A stretch of DNA of 64,000 nt from Gyrodactylus bullatarudis (GCA_012064415.1 SSNU01000043.1:1-64000), one strand, 5' to 3'; positions 45,750-57,430 are shown, counted from the stretch's first letter. Made by a program: numbers and translations. Notes: generated by a model not told the origin, from the letters alone.

Positions 45750-46085
45750 TCAATATCCCTTCCTAGGAGGTGGAGGTGGACCTTTCATGGGTGGGGGAGG
45801 AGGTGGGGGTCCCTTCACAATGGTGAACGGAGGCACTTGTCTCACATAAGTTGGCAACGGCATGGGTTGAGGCTCATCCACTTGAATAAATGTTTTTCGA
45901 TTTGGATTAAAGATGACATATTTTGGATGATAGGCGAGTGGATGGTTTGGACTGACATCATACTTTGGATAAACTGATGGTGTTGGCTTCGGTTCAATGT
46001 AGACATAACCCTTTGAAGAAGATTCCACGAGTTGAGCTATAACACATACAGTCAGCAATACAATAAAATTAGTAGTATTAAGCAT
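45750..46085 (-). CDS. small secreted proline-rich protein
   Basis: 111 residues with signal peptide (MLNTTNFIVLLTVCVIAQLVESS). The mature protein starts SKGYVYIEPKPTPSVYPKY and ends in a polyproline tail VKGPPPPPPPMKGPPPPPRKGY. The C-terminal KGY is shared with the neighbour at 46534 (GKGY). No cysteines in the mature part. Likely extracellular matrix or coat protein. A TATTTAAG-type TATA box lies at 46128-46137. Confidence 0.83.
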   Translation of the reverse strand: MLNTTNFIVLLTVCVIAQLVESSSKGYVYIEPKPTPSVYPKYDVSPNHPLAYHPKYVIFNPNRKTFIQVDEPQPMPLPTYVRQVPPFTIVKGPPPPPPPMKGPPPPPRKGY

Positions 46086-46127
46086 TTTTTTCAGATTTTA
46101 CACACATTCCTGGTAAACATTTCTTTC

Positions 46128-46137
46128 CCTTAAATAG
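46128..46137 (-). promoter_or_regulatory. TATA-like box of the 46085 gene
   Basis: Reads CTATTTAAGG on the minus strand, 43 bp before the ATG, within GACTATTTAAG, similar to GACTATAAATAAG of the next gene. Confidence 0.5.
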
Positions 46138-46139
46138 TC

Positions 46140-46530
46140 TCTGCATCTGCGTAATTAATTCTAGATCATTATTAGAACAAGATCAGGTTTGTGAGGATGT
46201 ACTGTAGTTTTCAAATTAGTATTCTTGTCTCATTTCCAGACCGTCTTTTTTCACTTGCAAGACATACTTTTCATTTCCCCTTTCAGAAAGCTATTCCAAG
46301 GCTTAAACTTTCTTAGAAGCCAAGCGGCGAATCTTTTTTCTTGTTCGTATAATTATGTAGAACTTTATCAGGAATCTTGGACAAATTAATTTTTAGGATA
46401 TTTGGAGAAAGAAACATCTTCTTAAAAGCAATTTATTGTACATTTTCGAGAAATATAACAATTGCATTTCATTAACTAATAATAATAATAATATAGTAGT
46501 TTTTAATTTTTTGAAATTGGCAGGCAAAAT
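46140..46530. other. no gene seen
   Basis: Intergenic; 3' flank of the KAAPV gene with an aataataataata tract near 46480. Confidence 0.6.
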
Positions 46531-46533
46531 TTC

Positions 46534-47028
46534 TTAATATCCCTTTCCATAAACACGTACTGATTTGTAAACAACAGGTGCAGCTTTTACGTAAACTGGA
46601 GCAGCTTTAACAGAAACTGGTGCTGCTTTAACAGATACTGGCGCAGCTTTCATTGAGACTGTAGTGGTTCTTACGGGAGCAGCCTTTACGTATGTAGGAG
46701 CTGCCTTCATCGACACTGTAGTGGTTCGTACAGGAGCAGCCTTTACGTATGTAGGAGCTGCCTTCATCGACACTGTAGTGGTTCGTACAGGAGCAGCCTT
46801 GACGTATGTAGGGGCTGCCTTTGATGAAGAAGCGGTCGTAGTTACAGGAGCGGCCTTAACATAGACCGGGGCAGCCTTTACGATTGGACTATAAACTGGT
46901 CCTTTAACTGCATAGTGGACGGGATAGTGATAGTAGTAGGGGTAATGATAAACAGGATGTTTGTAAATAATGCTTCCGTAACAAATGCCAACTGAGAGCA
47001 CAACTGAAAGCAACAAGAATTTGATCAT
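46534..47028 (-). CDS. secreted Ala/Pro/Val repeat protein (KAAPV)
   Basis: 164 residues from the ATG at 47028; a frame three codons longer begins with TTG. Signal peptide MIKFLLLSVVLSVGICYGS. The mature N-terminus is Tyr/His-rich (YKHPVYHYPYYYHYPVHYA). The rest is built of KAAPVxVKAAPV units, including three tandem copies of a 19-residue unit (MKAAPTYVKAAPVRTTTVS), nearly identical in DNA, and ends VRVYGKGY. The composition resembles arthropod cuticle, byssal or other extracellular structural proteins, but such low-complexity similarity is not evidence of homology. TATA box at 47065-47079. Confidence 0.83.
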   Translation of the reverse strand: MIKFLLLSVVLSVGICYGSIIYKHPVYHYPYYYHYPVHYAVKGPVYSPIVKAAPVYVKAAPVTTTASSSKAAPTYVKAAPVRTTTVSMKAAPTYVKAAPVRTTTVSMKAAPTYVKAAPVRTTTVSMKAAPVSVKAAPVSVKAAPVYVKAAPVVYKSVRVYGKGY

Positions 47029-47064
47029 TTTCTTCAATAAACTGTACTGGGAAAATCCAAAGCT

Positions 47065-47079
47065 CTCTTATTTATAGTC
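47065..47079 (-). promoter_or_regulatory. TATA box of the 47028 gene
   Basis: Reads GACTATAAATAAGAG on the minus strand, about 40 bp before the ATG. Confidence 0.6.
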
Positions 47080-47379
47080 TCTAATAAATCCCATGAATTT
47101 TTGGTAAACCTGCGCAAAAACATAGGAATTTTCTAGTCACGTTATATTTCGGAAACATTTTTTCGCATTGCATAAAAATTTGTTAAGTCTTCAAAACTCT
47201 TTTAATTAATTCATTCCCTCTAACTTTTCCACTGAAATTTGTAAATAATTACTTTTTTATCCGAAAAAAATTATTCGTCTATTTGTAAGCTTAGCTTTTT
47301 AATTAGCTCTGTTGTATCAAGTTGTAAAAATTAAAATTTACAACTATTCATTAAGAGTTTTTGAGAAATCTCATAGAGC

Positions 47380-50300
47380 ATGAATGATGAAAATGACCAA
47401 ATATTTGCTGAAAAAGAATCTCGACTCAAAGCTCTAACGTATGCTGTTCATTTAAAGTTTTCCGATCGAAAGCGTCGCAAGGAATGCATAAGCACAATAA
47501 ATCAATTTGAGTAAGTTTTTTTAAAGAACCTTCCACAGTCCTACAGTCAAGTTTTTATATGATGAGAAGAAGGATCTTCTCCAGGAATGTCAATTGTACA
47601 ACACTCGATATGCAAAAATTCTTGATAATGTGAAACAGCAAAAGCTACGCAACTTTATAAGGAATAGAGATTGGATAAATCTTGAAATTTCCATCGAGAA
47701 GAATAAACACAAAATAATTGACGAAAAGATTCAAGAATGTGAGAAAAACATTGAAAAAATGAACCTGGAAAATAAAGATAAGAAGGGATTCCTATCAGCG
47801 TCAATTGATAAAAAACTTGGAGACATAAAAAAGGTTGTGGATACACATCACGAGTCTCTGAATGTAATCCATTCGCATAATACGAGTAGGAAAAATGACT
47901 TTCTACACAACGTTTTTGGGCAATTAATGAGATTTTTTCTTGATAGAAATGCGCCAGACAATTGACAACCTTTTGAGACAAAGGAATAGTTTTGATCAAG
48001 TTTACAAGAAAATACTGGCCTTTAGTACACAAATGAAGACTGAAATAAACAACTTTATGGAATTGTCCAGTCAGATGCATATAATGCGCGAAGAAGACTC
48101 ATCTAGGAATCTTTACCTGCAGGAGCAAAACGAAAAGGAAATTTATCTCCATGAGAATGAAACCAAGGAACTAATGCTCGATATTGACTACAAGAATAAC
48201 TTTTTGAAATTTATCGATAAAAAAATTACCAATCGCCAAAGTGACCCCTCTAGCATAACTTCTCTTGTGAGTCCTAGGATGTATATATTTTTCTTACATG
48301 ATAATATCAAAAGTAATATGCTATGTTATTCTAATCTTTTTGAATTAATTATAATTAGGAGAAGAGCCTAAAGTTTACTATATGAAGGAATACAATGTAG
48401 AATAGAATGCTGTTGTTTGAATGATTCGATTCTCTCTAATAGAGGTAGATGAAAATTGTCTTATGAGAAAAAATCGACGCGGCTCTTTAGGTTTACAATA
48501 GATCGTAGTCCAATAGAATCTCTGAGTAATGATTGGCTTCAAAAATTATTGCTGGCTTTTGGTACGGACGAAGGCCGGCTGAAGCATTCTGAAGATGACC
48601 TAAAGCAATTTACCTAAGGTCAGGATCTTCCTCATTCATCAATGACAAGGGGATATTTTCAGGGTCGGCCACAAAAGAATTTGTTGTTAGAGATTCTTTT
48701 GCAATGTTCCTGATTCGATGGATTCGGAATCTTCTGATGTGGCGCATTATGTTGAAAAATACTCTAGGAGCTTCAACAACACTTGTCTTATGTTTTGCTT
48801 CAAACCACGACGGAACATAAACTTTCATCACGAATTGCGCTAAAGCATAGAGCTTAACCTCAGGAGGATTTTTTGATACATAAAGGCGCAAAATTCTGCT
48901 GGCTGCAATGGTCCAACGTGCCATGTACATAGTTCCAATAGAAATCTTCTTGATGTATTCAATTAACATTTGATTTCCTTCAGGACCTATTAATAAATAA
49001 TTATGAAAATCATCTTAATTAGCAAAAGATCGGAGCCAACGAATAGAGATTTAACTCTTATGAGCCCAGAATAAAAGCGTATTTCTATAAAAACAGTTCT
49101 AATAAAAAGTTTCAAATAATAATAACAAAAATAGTAATAATCTCTTGCAAATTAATAGTATAACAAATTTTTCAATTAACTAAAGACTCACCTCGGTTAA
49201 TCAGTTGGGCTATTCTGTATAAATACTGTTGTTCATGTCCCAGTTTCAGAATAGATGCCTCAGCTAAAGGATATAACTCTGTTTCGATCCTGATAAATTC
49301 AACTACAGGATATTCTTTTGTTACTGCATTAAGTTGTACGCCTATCGGACCTCCAAAATTATATGGACCTTGAACTCGTCCATCATATTCGTTCACAACT
49401 TTTCGGAACACATTTTCAACTAAATGTAGAAGACAGACAATACGTTGTATGTTTCTATTCAATACTGTTTCTAGTACTGTTATACAGCCAGTACCCGTTC
49501 CCAAGTTAGCAGCAGCACTATCACATGTAATCGCTTTCAATATATCAACGGATTCAGTTTGATTGAGAACATCCAAAATCACATTGGCAAAAGTCATTCC
49601 CGTCTGATTCGGAACTTCTTTTGATGCTACCAAACGATTACCTGGCAAATCACTTAGCACCAAGATATTGGTCTTTTCTGACTTATCTTGGAATTTTTTC
49701 ATAAGCTTCACTGTTGCATCAATTTGTAGATTTCGAATTCTTTTAGGTGCGCCAGTTTCGAAGGCTTCTTTAGCCAGTTTGTCTTCATTTTTCAGTTTAT
49801 ATTCACTGAGGTAAACATGACCACTTACATTATTCATTTCTGAATTGGCTATGTTCACGAGACCTGTTGCAGCGGCTATCGATATTCCGTGTCGCTTACA
49901 GAACATGTAAGTTTCCGGCATACGGAATTTATTATAATTCCTATGTGGGCTACCTTCAGGGGATTCTTCATCAAATGGAGGGTCGTTATTCTCATTTTGA
50001 ATAGTAACATCACTATTTTGGGTATTGTTGGTGATGTTGAGCGTATTCGGTCTTGAAGCATTCATCAGATCTGTGTCTGGGGACTCCTCAATTTCAGGAA
50101 AGGCCTCTTGAATTCTTTGTCTATCATTTTCAGCCTGGGCAATAGAGGCTTTATAATCATCAATAGTCATACGTCTGTCTGATGATTGGTCTTTCAAGAA
50201 TTCCTTGGTCAGATGATGAAAAAACTTTTTCTGATTACAAGGCGAGCGTGAAGTTGACAAGCAAGAACATCTTGCCACTGGAAAAAGCTGATTCTCTCTA

Positions 50301-53285
50301 ATAACAAAGTTAGTAATTTTGAGGCTTGTAATAATTATTGTAAGCCCGGAAAGGATTGGATTCAAGACCAAAATTCGAGCAATATATGAAACTAGAAATA
50401 GCATAGGCTTTTAATAAGGATTAATTCCAAAAATTATTATCATGCTTGGTGATGTCGAAAATCTGAAAGAGTCGAAACTTGAAGGATTCAGAATAAATAA
50501 AAAACGTGGAAGACCATGCACAAACTGTAAAAAATTAAGAACTGAAAGAAGTAATTTAGTGTTAAATAAAATTATTTCTAGTTAGTTTTAGAATGAATTT
50601 TCTTATGAATTTCTTGGGGTTATTTTTGAAGGTTTTTTGTTTTGGTGTCGGTACAAAGAAATATTATTCTTAAAAGCTTTCTTGTCCAATAAGCCGATCA
50701 AATGAAGAGACCCCATTGTAACTTGAAAACACATTTACTGGTTTAACAATTCTTTGATTCAATTATATCAGAGAAAATATATCGTAAAATATAACAAGTT
50801 GAAGCTTGTTTTGTCGATAAATGTTCAACTGACTTATAAGAGCTTGACTGTATCTTTAAAATCACTTTTGAGCCACCAATAAACTTTATAGTTTATCTTC
50901 TAGACCCAATAATTTCAGCTTTCAAAGGAAATTTAGATCGTAGATCAATCAGTTATGATTAGAGAATCAAAAATATGACCTAAAAAACTCATTTATAGGC
51001 GCCTATAAAAAGGCACTTATTTTTTTGAGTCATATTATATGACTTTTAAAATTTTTCCTGCTACTTATGAGTAAATATTAATGAATATAAGATATAAATG
51101 TTTATTTCATTCAGTTAAATATAAAAAAATATTCTCCCTTTCCTTTTATCCTAAATATTTTTAAATGGAAACAAGTGGATTTTCGTACACATAAAATCTA
51201 TATTACCTAATAATCTAGTGATAGTCTAGTTCATTTCAACTTAACTCAACAGTGTTAAGTCGACAGCTACGAATTTCATTCAGAATTATTCCAAATAAAA
51301 AATCTCTAGATTATAAATTTCGATAAGAAATCAAATAGATTTATAGAGGGGCTGTTGAATCTCTGTAGTGATTTTACTATTTTGTATGCTAATTCAATCT
51401 CACTGAGATACAGTTTTAAAACACATTACTTTACAAAGATCTCAAGTATGGAATTCATGATTTCTCAAACATACATACATAATTGGTTTTATTTCAACTG
51501 TTTTGCAGAAACAAATTCAGAGGAGAATGAAACTCAAAGAGTTGCAACAGAAACAAACTCAAAATTTCAAGGACTCTTTTGATAAAATCTTGGATATTAA
51601 TAACGTTACAGAGGTTGAAGAATTGATCAAGAAATTTGAACAGGATGTTGACAGGTATTATGCATACTTGAAATATAATGATTTTCTCTTGAATAAAATC
51701 GATGAATTCAATTCGAAAATTCACTTTGTAAGTTTTTCGAATATTTCCTTCTTCAGGGATTGAAGTTTTAATGTACTGAGTATATTATTTTCAATAACAA
51801 CAATATTTTAGGAATTATTATTACAAAAAGTAGAAGCTTCTAGATGAAGTTTTCAAAAAGTAGAAGATAGATCATCAATATTTACATCCCTTATTTGCAT
51901 AAAAATTCTCATAAGCAATAGTTTTTTTCAAAAATTCTCAGATGCTTTACATAAAAATGATGCTTTAATATCCAAGGCTTCTACGAACCATTTTCAATAA
52001 TTTTAACATATTTGAATTAAAAGAATTGAGGTAAATTAAATTTCTAAGATACTTGCGAAATTTTTGAAATCTTTTCGATTCATCAATCTTAATTTTTTTC
52101 ATGATTTTATTCTTAAAGTACGCTTATATGAGAGAAAGAATAATCGTCAGAGTCAAGAAAATTGATGAATTCTGACATCTCGAAAATGACATTGATGCGA
52201 TTAAATCGCAGCGATTTTAAGTAAACATTATAATGTTTAAACCATTACTTATTAGTAGTCGCATATATATGGTAGAATATTTTACCAACTGAGATGTTCC
52301 AAAATATAAAGACTCGAAATGGTTTCTGCGACAACTGTTGGTGTAAATTTTCTATTTTTTCAAACCTTTCTCTAGTGAAGATGTTAATTTAATATACATT
52401 TTTAATTTTTTATCAAAAAATAAGATGACTACTCTTGAGTAACCTTTAAAATTTCTTCAAGAATTCATTTACAAGGAATTGATTCAGTTGATACTAGTTG
52501 ATCTTCATGGACGACTCAAGCAAATAAAATAACTACCAGGAAAAAAATTTATTCTCGTACCGATTATTTCAGTTTTCAAAATTTGTAAAATCATTCTTTT
52601 GGATTTGAATACATTTTAGATGGGAAAATCGCTCAATATATTCACAACGCCCCTAGGACTTTTTCATGACCCAAAAGTTTCATATATCACTAGAATCACC
52701 CTCAAAAGTTCTACGATACAAAGTTAGGCAAAGACTTTCTAAAACTATACCTAATAGGCAAATAATATAACAGTAATGAGATTAATATATGTGATTCATG
52801 AGTTAAATATGAGTAGATTTTATTTCAAGCTCATTAAATTCACGAAAATACAGTTTTTAAATATTTTGATATAGCTTTCCGAAACCAAGAAGAGAATAGA
52901 TGATGAAAAAATTTTAAAGAATCAGACCCTGTCAAAGAATGAAATTGACAAGGTTAACTCGAAAATGAAATTGCTCACGTTGGAGGAGGATTCGAATAAG
53001 AGAAGAGAGATTGTTCTAAGACATTTGGAAAGCTTTTATGATAAATTAATGGAGTACTACAATGTATCAATGACAGATGAGTAAGATTATATGATTACCT
53101 TTTTCAGGGAATTGAGAACATTATCATCGTTGGAGCAACAATCGAATAGAAATATTCACAAGATCATATTTATTACAGCCAAACTGGAAGAGAACATTAC
53201 CACGAAAATATTATTGTATAAGTACATAATTGCACTGGGAAAACCAAAAAACGTTCAAATTAGCAGAGTTAATGTTGTAAATTAG
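47380..53285 (+). CDS. coiled-coil protein, six exons, function unknown
   Basis: Exons 47380-47510, 47539-47885, 47947-48266, 51509-51727, 52875-53080 and 53108-53285 are phase-consistent and give 466 residues. Introns are 28, 61, 3242, 1147 and 27 bp. Nearly the whole protein is predicted coiled coil by heptad pattern, charged (KLKELQQKQTQNFKDSF, LEEDSNKRREIVLRHLE), with no globular domain. The length and pattern would fit a ciliary docking or kinetochore coiled coil, but I recognise no family signature. The 3.2-kb third intron contains the transposase-like gene at 48610-50404 on the other strand. Confidence 0.72.
48610..50404 (-). pseudogene. transposase-like gene within a host intron
   Basis: Exons 50404-49192 and 48986-48610 with a 205-bp intron join as NRG-PEGNQ. 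The first holds an RNase H-like stretch: AITCDSAAANLGTGTGC, then a conserved Leu/His/Glu (IVCLLHLVENVF), then GPYNFGGPIGVQL. The second holds MYMARWTIAASRILRLYV and ALAQFVMKVYVPSWF. This order matches a widespread uncharacterised transposon-derived family in invertebrates whose usual motifs are DTTSSNTG and CRHHIxE (from memory). Here D-x-N-G is kept but the His pair has decayed. The C-terminus stops early (EEDPDL), and the N-terminus is unlike the family. Probably a degenerating element rather than a domesticated gene. Confidence 0.65.
50442..50585 (+). other. mini-ORF with AT-hook and CxxC, repeated family
   Basis: A 47-codon ORF: MLGDVENLKESKLEGF, then KKRGRPCTNCKKLRTERS, an AT-hook-like core (RGRP) fused to a CxxC. 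Two damaged relatives lie near 23441 (+) and 23640-23720 (-), each next to the tctcc..cggagatta block. It is likely an exon or N-terminal fragment of a mobile element. Confidence 0.45.
50600..51508. other. rest of the large intron
   Basis: Part of intron 3 of the 47380 coiled-coil gene; no coding sequence recognised. Confidence 0.6.
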
Positions 53286-53300
53286 GAATAATAATTTATT

Positions 53301-53558
53301 CTAATCAATCATTCCATCAAGAAATTCTAAATCATTATTAAATTTAATAGTAGAGTCTAATATGTTCTTGGATATTGTTTTTTTATTGTTTTCTTTGGCA
53401 GTACTATAGATATGGTGCGACAGTTCTTTTAAAAACATTTCAGTAGCCTTATTGACCATGATGACAGCCTCATTGGAAACAAGTGTGACTTTTGGAGTAT
53501 TCTTCATGATAAATTTGATCTTGGAATTTGGCAAGGTTACGTTGACACTTTCAGTCAT
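53301..53558 (-). CDS. histone-fold protein of the POLE4/CHRAC1 type
   Basis: 85 residues, single exon. LPNSKIKFIMKNTPKVTLVS is the first histone-fold helix region of this group (LPxSRIxxIMK in CHRAC1; VTL as in POLE4), followed by NEAVIMVNKATEMFLKELS (helix 2) and ISKNILDSTIKFNNDLEFLD (helix 3; FLDGMID resembles FLEGTLD of POLE4). These proteins pair with POLE3/CHRAC-17 in DNA polymerase epsilon or the CHRAC remodeller. The length is near minimal; mammalian CHRAC1 has an acidic C-terminal tail that is absent. It ends only 15 bp from the 3' end of the convergent coiled-coil gene. Confidence 0.8.
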   Translation of the reverse strand: MTESVNVTLPNSKIKFIMKNTPKVTLVSNEAVIMVNKATEMFLKELSHHIYSTAKENNKKTISKNILDSTIKFNNDLEFLDGMID

Positions 53559-53717
53559 GTCTTTTAATGTAGCAATTCCAGCTTGAATAAATGAAATGAT
53601 GACTTTTAATAAAAATTTTCAAAACTGCTTTCAAATCTAAATCATTTTATGATTTTATTAAAAACATTTGAAACATAAAATAAATTATAACTGTTTATAC
53701 TGTACTAATTTTCAATA

Positions 53718-54439
53718 ATGTCAAATAAAACTTCAAGCAGTAAATCCAAGAGAGTGAGAGATTCTCGAGAAAAGAATGAAAGAAAATCAGCTTTGAATGA
53801 TGATCATGATAAGAAATCTAGTCATAGACGCCGTCATAAAAAATCGCATAGTAGAGACAGAGCTAGAGACTCCACTAGAGAGGATAGATTAAAATTGAAA
53901 GAAATTGACAAGAAAATTAAAGAAGCAGCCAAAAAAGAAGAGAGAGAAAAACGCAATAGAGAAAAGTATGTTTTTAAAAAGTTTGGTCTATTCTTACCTT
54001 CTTGTGGAAAATCATTCTTGGATTCATTAAATGAATTTCATTTTACTTATTAGAGAGAAAAAATCACGCCAGAAAAAGGCTGATGATGAAATATCAAAGC
54101 AGCTATTAAAAAGAGTTGATGAAGCCTTCGAAGCAGCTCTGGTTGAAAAGAGTACAGAACTTAATGAAGAACTTGAAAGAAGATACGAAGCAGAAATTCA
54201 ACGACAAGTCGAGTTGAGAATTGAAGAGCTTGAAAGAGATCATCAGCGAAAAATGGAGGAAAAACAGCGTCTACAGGAAGAGGAGAAACGTAAACAAGAT
54301 GAACTTGACCGTATTTTATCAGAAAATAATAAAAAATTAATGGAATCCAGAAAGAAAGAAGTAAATATTCTATATCTAAATTTTTTAGCAAGAAATATAT
54401 TTCAAAGCAACTGGTCCAGCAAACAAAGTTACTTTATAG
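53718..54439 (+). CDS. ARGLU1: ARGLU1 homologue (arginine and glutamate rich 1)
   Basis: Exons 53718-53965, 54054-54360 and 54389-54439 (introns 88 and 28 bp) give 201 residues. The N-terminal half is Arg/Lys/Ser-rich with RS-like content (KSSHRRRHKKSHSRDRARDS). The C-terminal half is the Glu-rich helix of ARGLU1: LLKRVDEAFEAALVEK, LERRYEAEIQRQVELRIEE and ILSENNKKLMESRKKE, which matches ILEENNRKIAEAQ of the vertebrate protein. The last exon reads QEIYFKATGPANKVTL. ARGLU1 is a nuclear splicing modulator and Mediator (MED1) co-activator. The human protein is 273 residues, so the tail is shorter. Confidence 0.85.
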
Positions 54440-54444
54440 ATGCG

Positions 54445-54672
54445 CTATACGATTTCCTCAAAAGTCTTGTCATAGCGCTGAAGTGATTTTTCATCGATAT
54501 TTTGAATATAATATTTGTCAAATATATTTGTTATGCACTTTTCAAATTCATCACTACTTTTTATTTTGTTCCTTATCATGTATTCTCTGAATAGGCTATT
54601 ATTTTGTGTATTTCGAGAGATTTTTCTAAAGGATTCTCCTATATACTTGACAAGCCTTTTTTGATCATCCAT
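54445..54672 (-). CDS. hypothetical small protein
   Basis: 75 residues: MDDQKRLVKYIGESFRKIS ... FREYMIRNKIKSSDEFEKC ... ENF-like helical C-terminus ending KTFEEIV. Highly charged, helical, single exon. Its stop lies 6 bp from the end of ARGLU1, an arrangement that fits the compact convergent gene pairs nearby. Length and helix pattern are like small mitochondrial assembly factors, but no diagnostic motif is present. It could be a chance ORF. Confidence 0.45.
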   Translation of the reverse strand: MDDQKRLVKYIGESFRKISRNTQNNSLFREYMIRNKIKSSDEFEKCITNIFDKYYIQNIDEKSLQRYDKTFEEIV

Positions 54673-54880
54673 TATAAATCACTTTGTTCTTTTCTAATAG
54701 AAACCTCTATTTGAATTCCCTGAGAACAATATGTTAACAAGTTAAGTTGGATTATACGATTATATTACAATCTCGAAAAATGTCAAGTTGAATTTGAAAT
54801 TAAAAGGTGCTGTAATGATTAAAACATGCTTTGAATGCAGAGAAACTTTTTGTTATAATGGATTTTCAGTTTTGATAAAA

Positions 54881-57147
54881 ATGACGACAAATCCTTTGCA
54901 CACAGAAATAAGAAAGCATGCGAGTCAGAACAATCATCAAAAGGTGCTTAGTTATTGTGATAGAGGTATATAGAAATATCTTAATTTTTCAGCCCTAAAT
55001 AAGGATTCTGATGACTATTTTGCGTTCTATTGCAAACTAGTTTCATTGACAAAATTGGAGAGATTTGATGAAATCCTAAGCATTGTGAAAAAATCTCCCA
55101 AGTTAAACAAGTATTCTTTTATAAAATTATTTAAGTGACATTTACTTTGTAAAAGCTTATGCCGAATATCGCCTCAACAAACTTCAAAATGCTCTCGCCA
55201 CTCTATCCAAGGCTGACCAAAATGATTTACGAGTTAGAGAGTGCTATGCTCAAATTGTAAGTTTTTAACTCATAATTTCTTTAAAGAAATTCAAACAAGA
55301 GGAATTTGACGAGGCTTTGACCAATCTTATAATTGTTGCTAAAAATTCTACTGATGATCTTTCCGATGAGCGTACTGCCAATATTTTGGCATGTTACAAT
55401 TTTACAAAAGAAAATGTACATCTGGAGGAATCATATAAGCTCTCAGAATGTGCTTTCAACATGGCAACTCTAGAACTGAATAAAGGAAATTATGAAAAAG
55501 CTCTCGAGTTGCTTGAGTCGGCTGAAGAATTATCGAGAGAGGCTCTTAAAAATGACGAGTGCAGTGAAGAGGAGATATTAGAAGAGATTGCGCCTATCCT
55601 TGTACAAAGAGCTTTTATATGGCAAAAAGTCTATCCTGAAAGAGATGCTCTCGCACTGAAACTTCTTCACGATGTTAGCAAAAGCTGTTCCGACAATCCT
55701 TCGTTACAGGCTGTTGTTTCTAATAATATTGTTTGTTTGAATAAAGATCAAAATATTTTTGAAAGCCGTCGTAGGATGAAAAGCATGGATACAGTCACAA
55801 CCTCGGCATTGCAACACAAGTTGTTGCAATCCCAAATTTTGCTGATGGGTTTTAATCAGGCCTTATTCTATTGGAAAACTCAACAAATCGAATTGGTCAA
55901 AAGTAAAATGAAAACTCTTTCGAAAAACCTTTCAAGTTCTAGTTGTTCTGGATCTAAAAGCATTTTTCGCATAAAAATATTGACATGTCTCCTTTCAATC
56001 TGTGTTTTAGTTCGAGATAGACAAGTCAATGAAGCTTTTAAAGAGACAGAAAATTTGATTGAATTGTTGCAAAATAACCTAGATGAAACTGATACAAAAA
56101 CCCGACTTTTTGCATTCCTGTTAGCTATTCAATTGAAAATGTTACCAGTTAATCAAGTTCATAGGATCATCGATTCACATGCTACACCAATCAACATGAA
56201 CATTCAAAATATCTTGGCAGAAATTTCTCGTTTCATCGAAAAATATCTCTCGCCAGATCATTTTGATTCATTTATACCTATTGTACTCAGTCTTTGGTTT
56301 ACTAGTCTATCAGGAGAGTTCTTCTCCCAAAAATCCTCCGACGATAAGAATAAGCAAAAGCAAAAAATCCTAAAAGTTCTCAACCAATTCATGGAAAAAT
56401 ACTCCCAGGACTCCCGATCTAAAGATATTCTGATTTATTGTGCAGATTTCATGTCACGAATCGGATTGTTCCAAGAGGCTGCCAATCTCTATGAAAAGAT
56501 ACTCAACGATGGTTCAGATGCAAAACTTTTAGATGAAAACTATCACAACAGCATAATGGCTAAGCTCATTAGCTCACTTGCTAGGTTCGATAGCAAAAGA
56601 GCTGAGGAGCATAGCGCTACACTTAAATTCGATGATTTATTAACTGATCAAGAAATTGATCACTTGGAAACAACCTTCTTATTTGGGGCTAAATATGTCA
56701 AGAGTCTTGAAAGGCACAAAAATAAGTACGAATATTTTCAATCTCCCATTTTAATTAATTTATCGTTTTAATTTCAGGGATCTTTCTTCTAAATCTCCTC
56801 TGGATTCTGAAAACAAAAAGACTCATAAGAAGAAACGCAAAACGAAACTTCCTAAAAGTTACATTCCTGGAACAGTTCCCGATCCTGAAAGATGGTTGCC
56901 TAAACGTGAGAGAACCGGTTATCGACAAAAGAAGAGAAACATTGGAAAAAATCCCTTAAGAGGACCTCAAGGCCAAACTGCTGGATCAGCCGAATGGTTA
57001 GTTGAATATATAGGTTTTTAAATATCGTTTCTAACATTTTAATCAATTAGGGACGTCAAAGCTATGAAGAGTAAAGTTGTCGAAAAGGCTCCAGAACCTG
57101 TTAAAAGTTCAAAGGGAGGTCAGAACAAGCATAAAAAGAGAAAATAA
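54881..57147 (+). CDS. SRP72: signal recognition particle subunit SRP72
   Basis: Six exons (54881-54965, 54993-55110, 55136-55256, 55287-56725, 56778-56996, 57051-57147; introns 27, 25, 30, 52 and 54 bp) give 692 residues (human 671). The N-terminal two thirds are TPR-like helices (ALNKDSDDYFAFYCKL, VKAYAEYRLNKLQNALATLS, NKGNYEKALELLESAEELS). The C-terminus has the basic RNA-binding region KTKLPKSYIPGTVPDPERWL, followed by PKRERTGYR and RGPQGQTAGS, which is diagnostic. SRP72 binds SRP68 and 7SL RNA in the particle that targets ribosomes to the ER. The ATG at 54881 begins the conserved TPR start; earlier frames carry no conserved residues. Confidence 0.95.
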
Positions 57148-57430
57148 ACTAAAATTTGCTGTCAAACTTTTACGAATAAACTTTTGTTGATATTTTGAAT
57201 ACTAAATATTTATTAGATAGTTTACACATAATAATTATGAGTTGAAGTTTCATATGATAAATATAAGATATGATATATGATACATGGAGAAAAATTTATG
57301 TAAGAAAAAGATTATATCATAAAGGCGAATTGAAGTTTTGCGGTCAATCTGATCAAAGTAGTGGGAAAAATAAAAAATTCAGAGCCAGTGTGTGTATGAA
57401 TGAATGCATGGAAAATTGTTAATTCATAAT
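57148..57430. other. shared 3' region of SRP72 and ERp44
   Basis: Convergent genes separated by 283 bp; nothing else seen. A run of ATATGATAAATATAAGATATG lies near 57250. Confidence 0.6.

Noticed and set aside
46664..46864. Repetitive + strand frame GAAFTYVGAAFIDTVVV
   Set aside because: Antisense reading of the KAAPV repeats.
53301..53558. Firm assignment as CHRAC1 or POLE4
   Set aside because: Features of both are present; only the histone-fold group can be supported.
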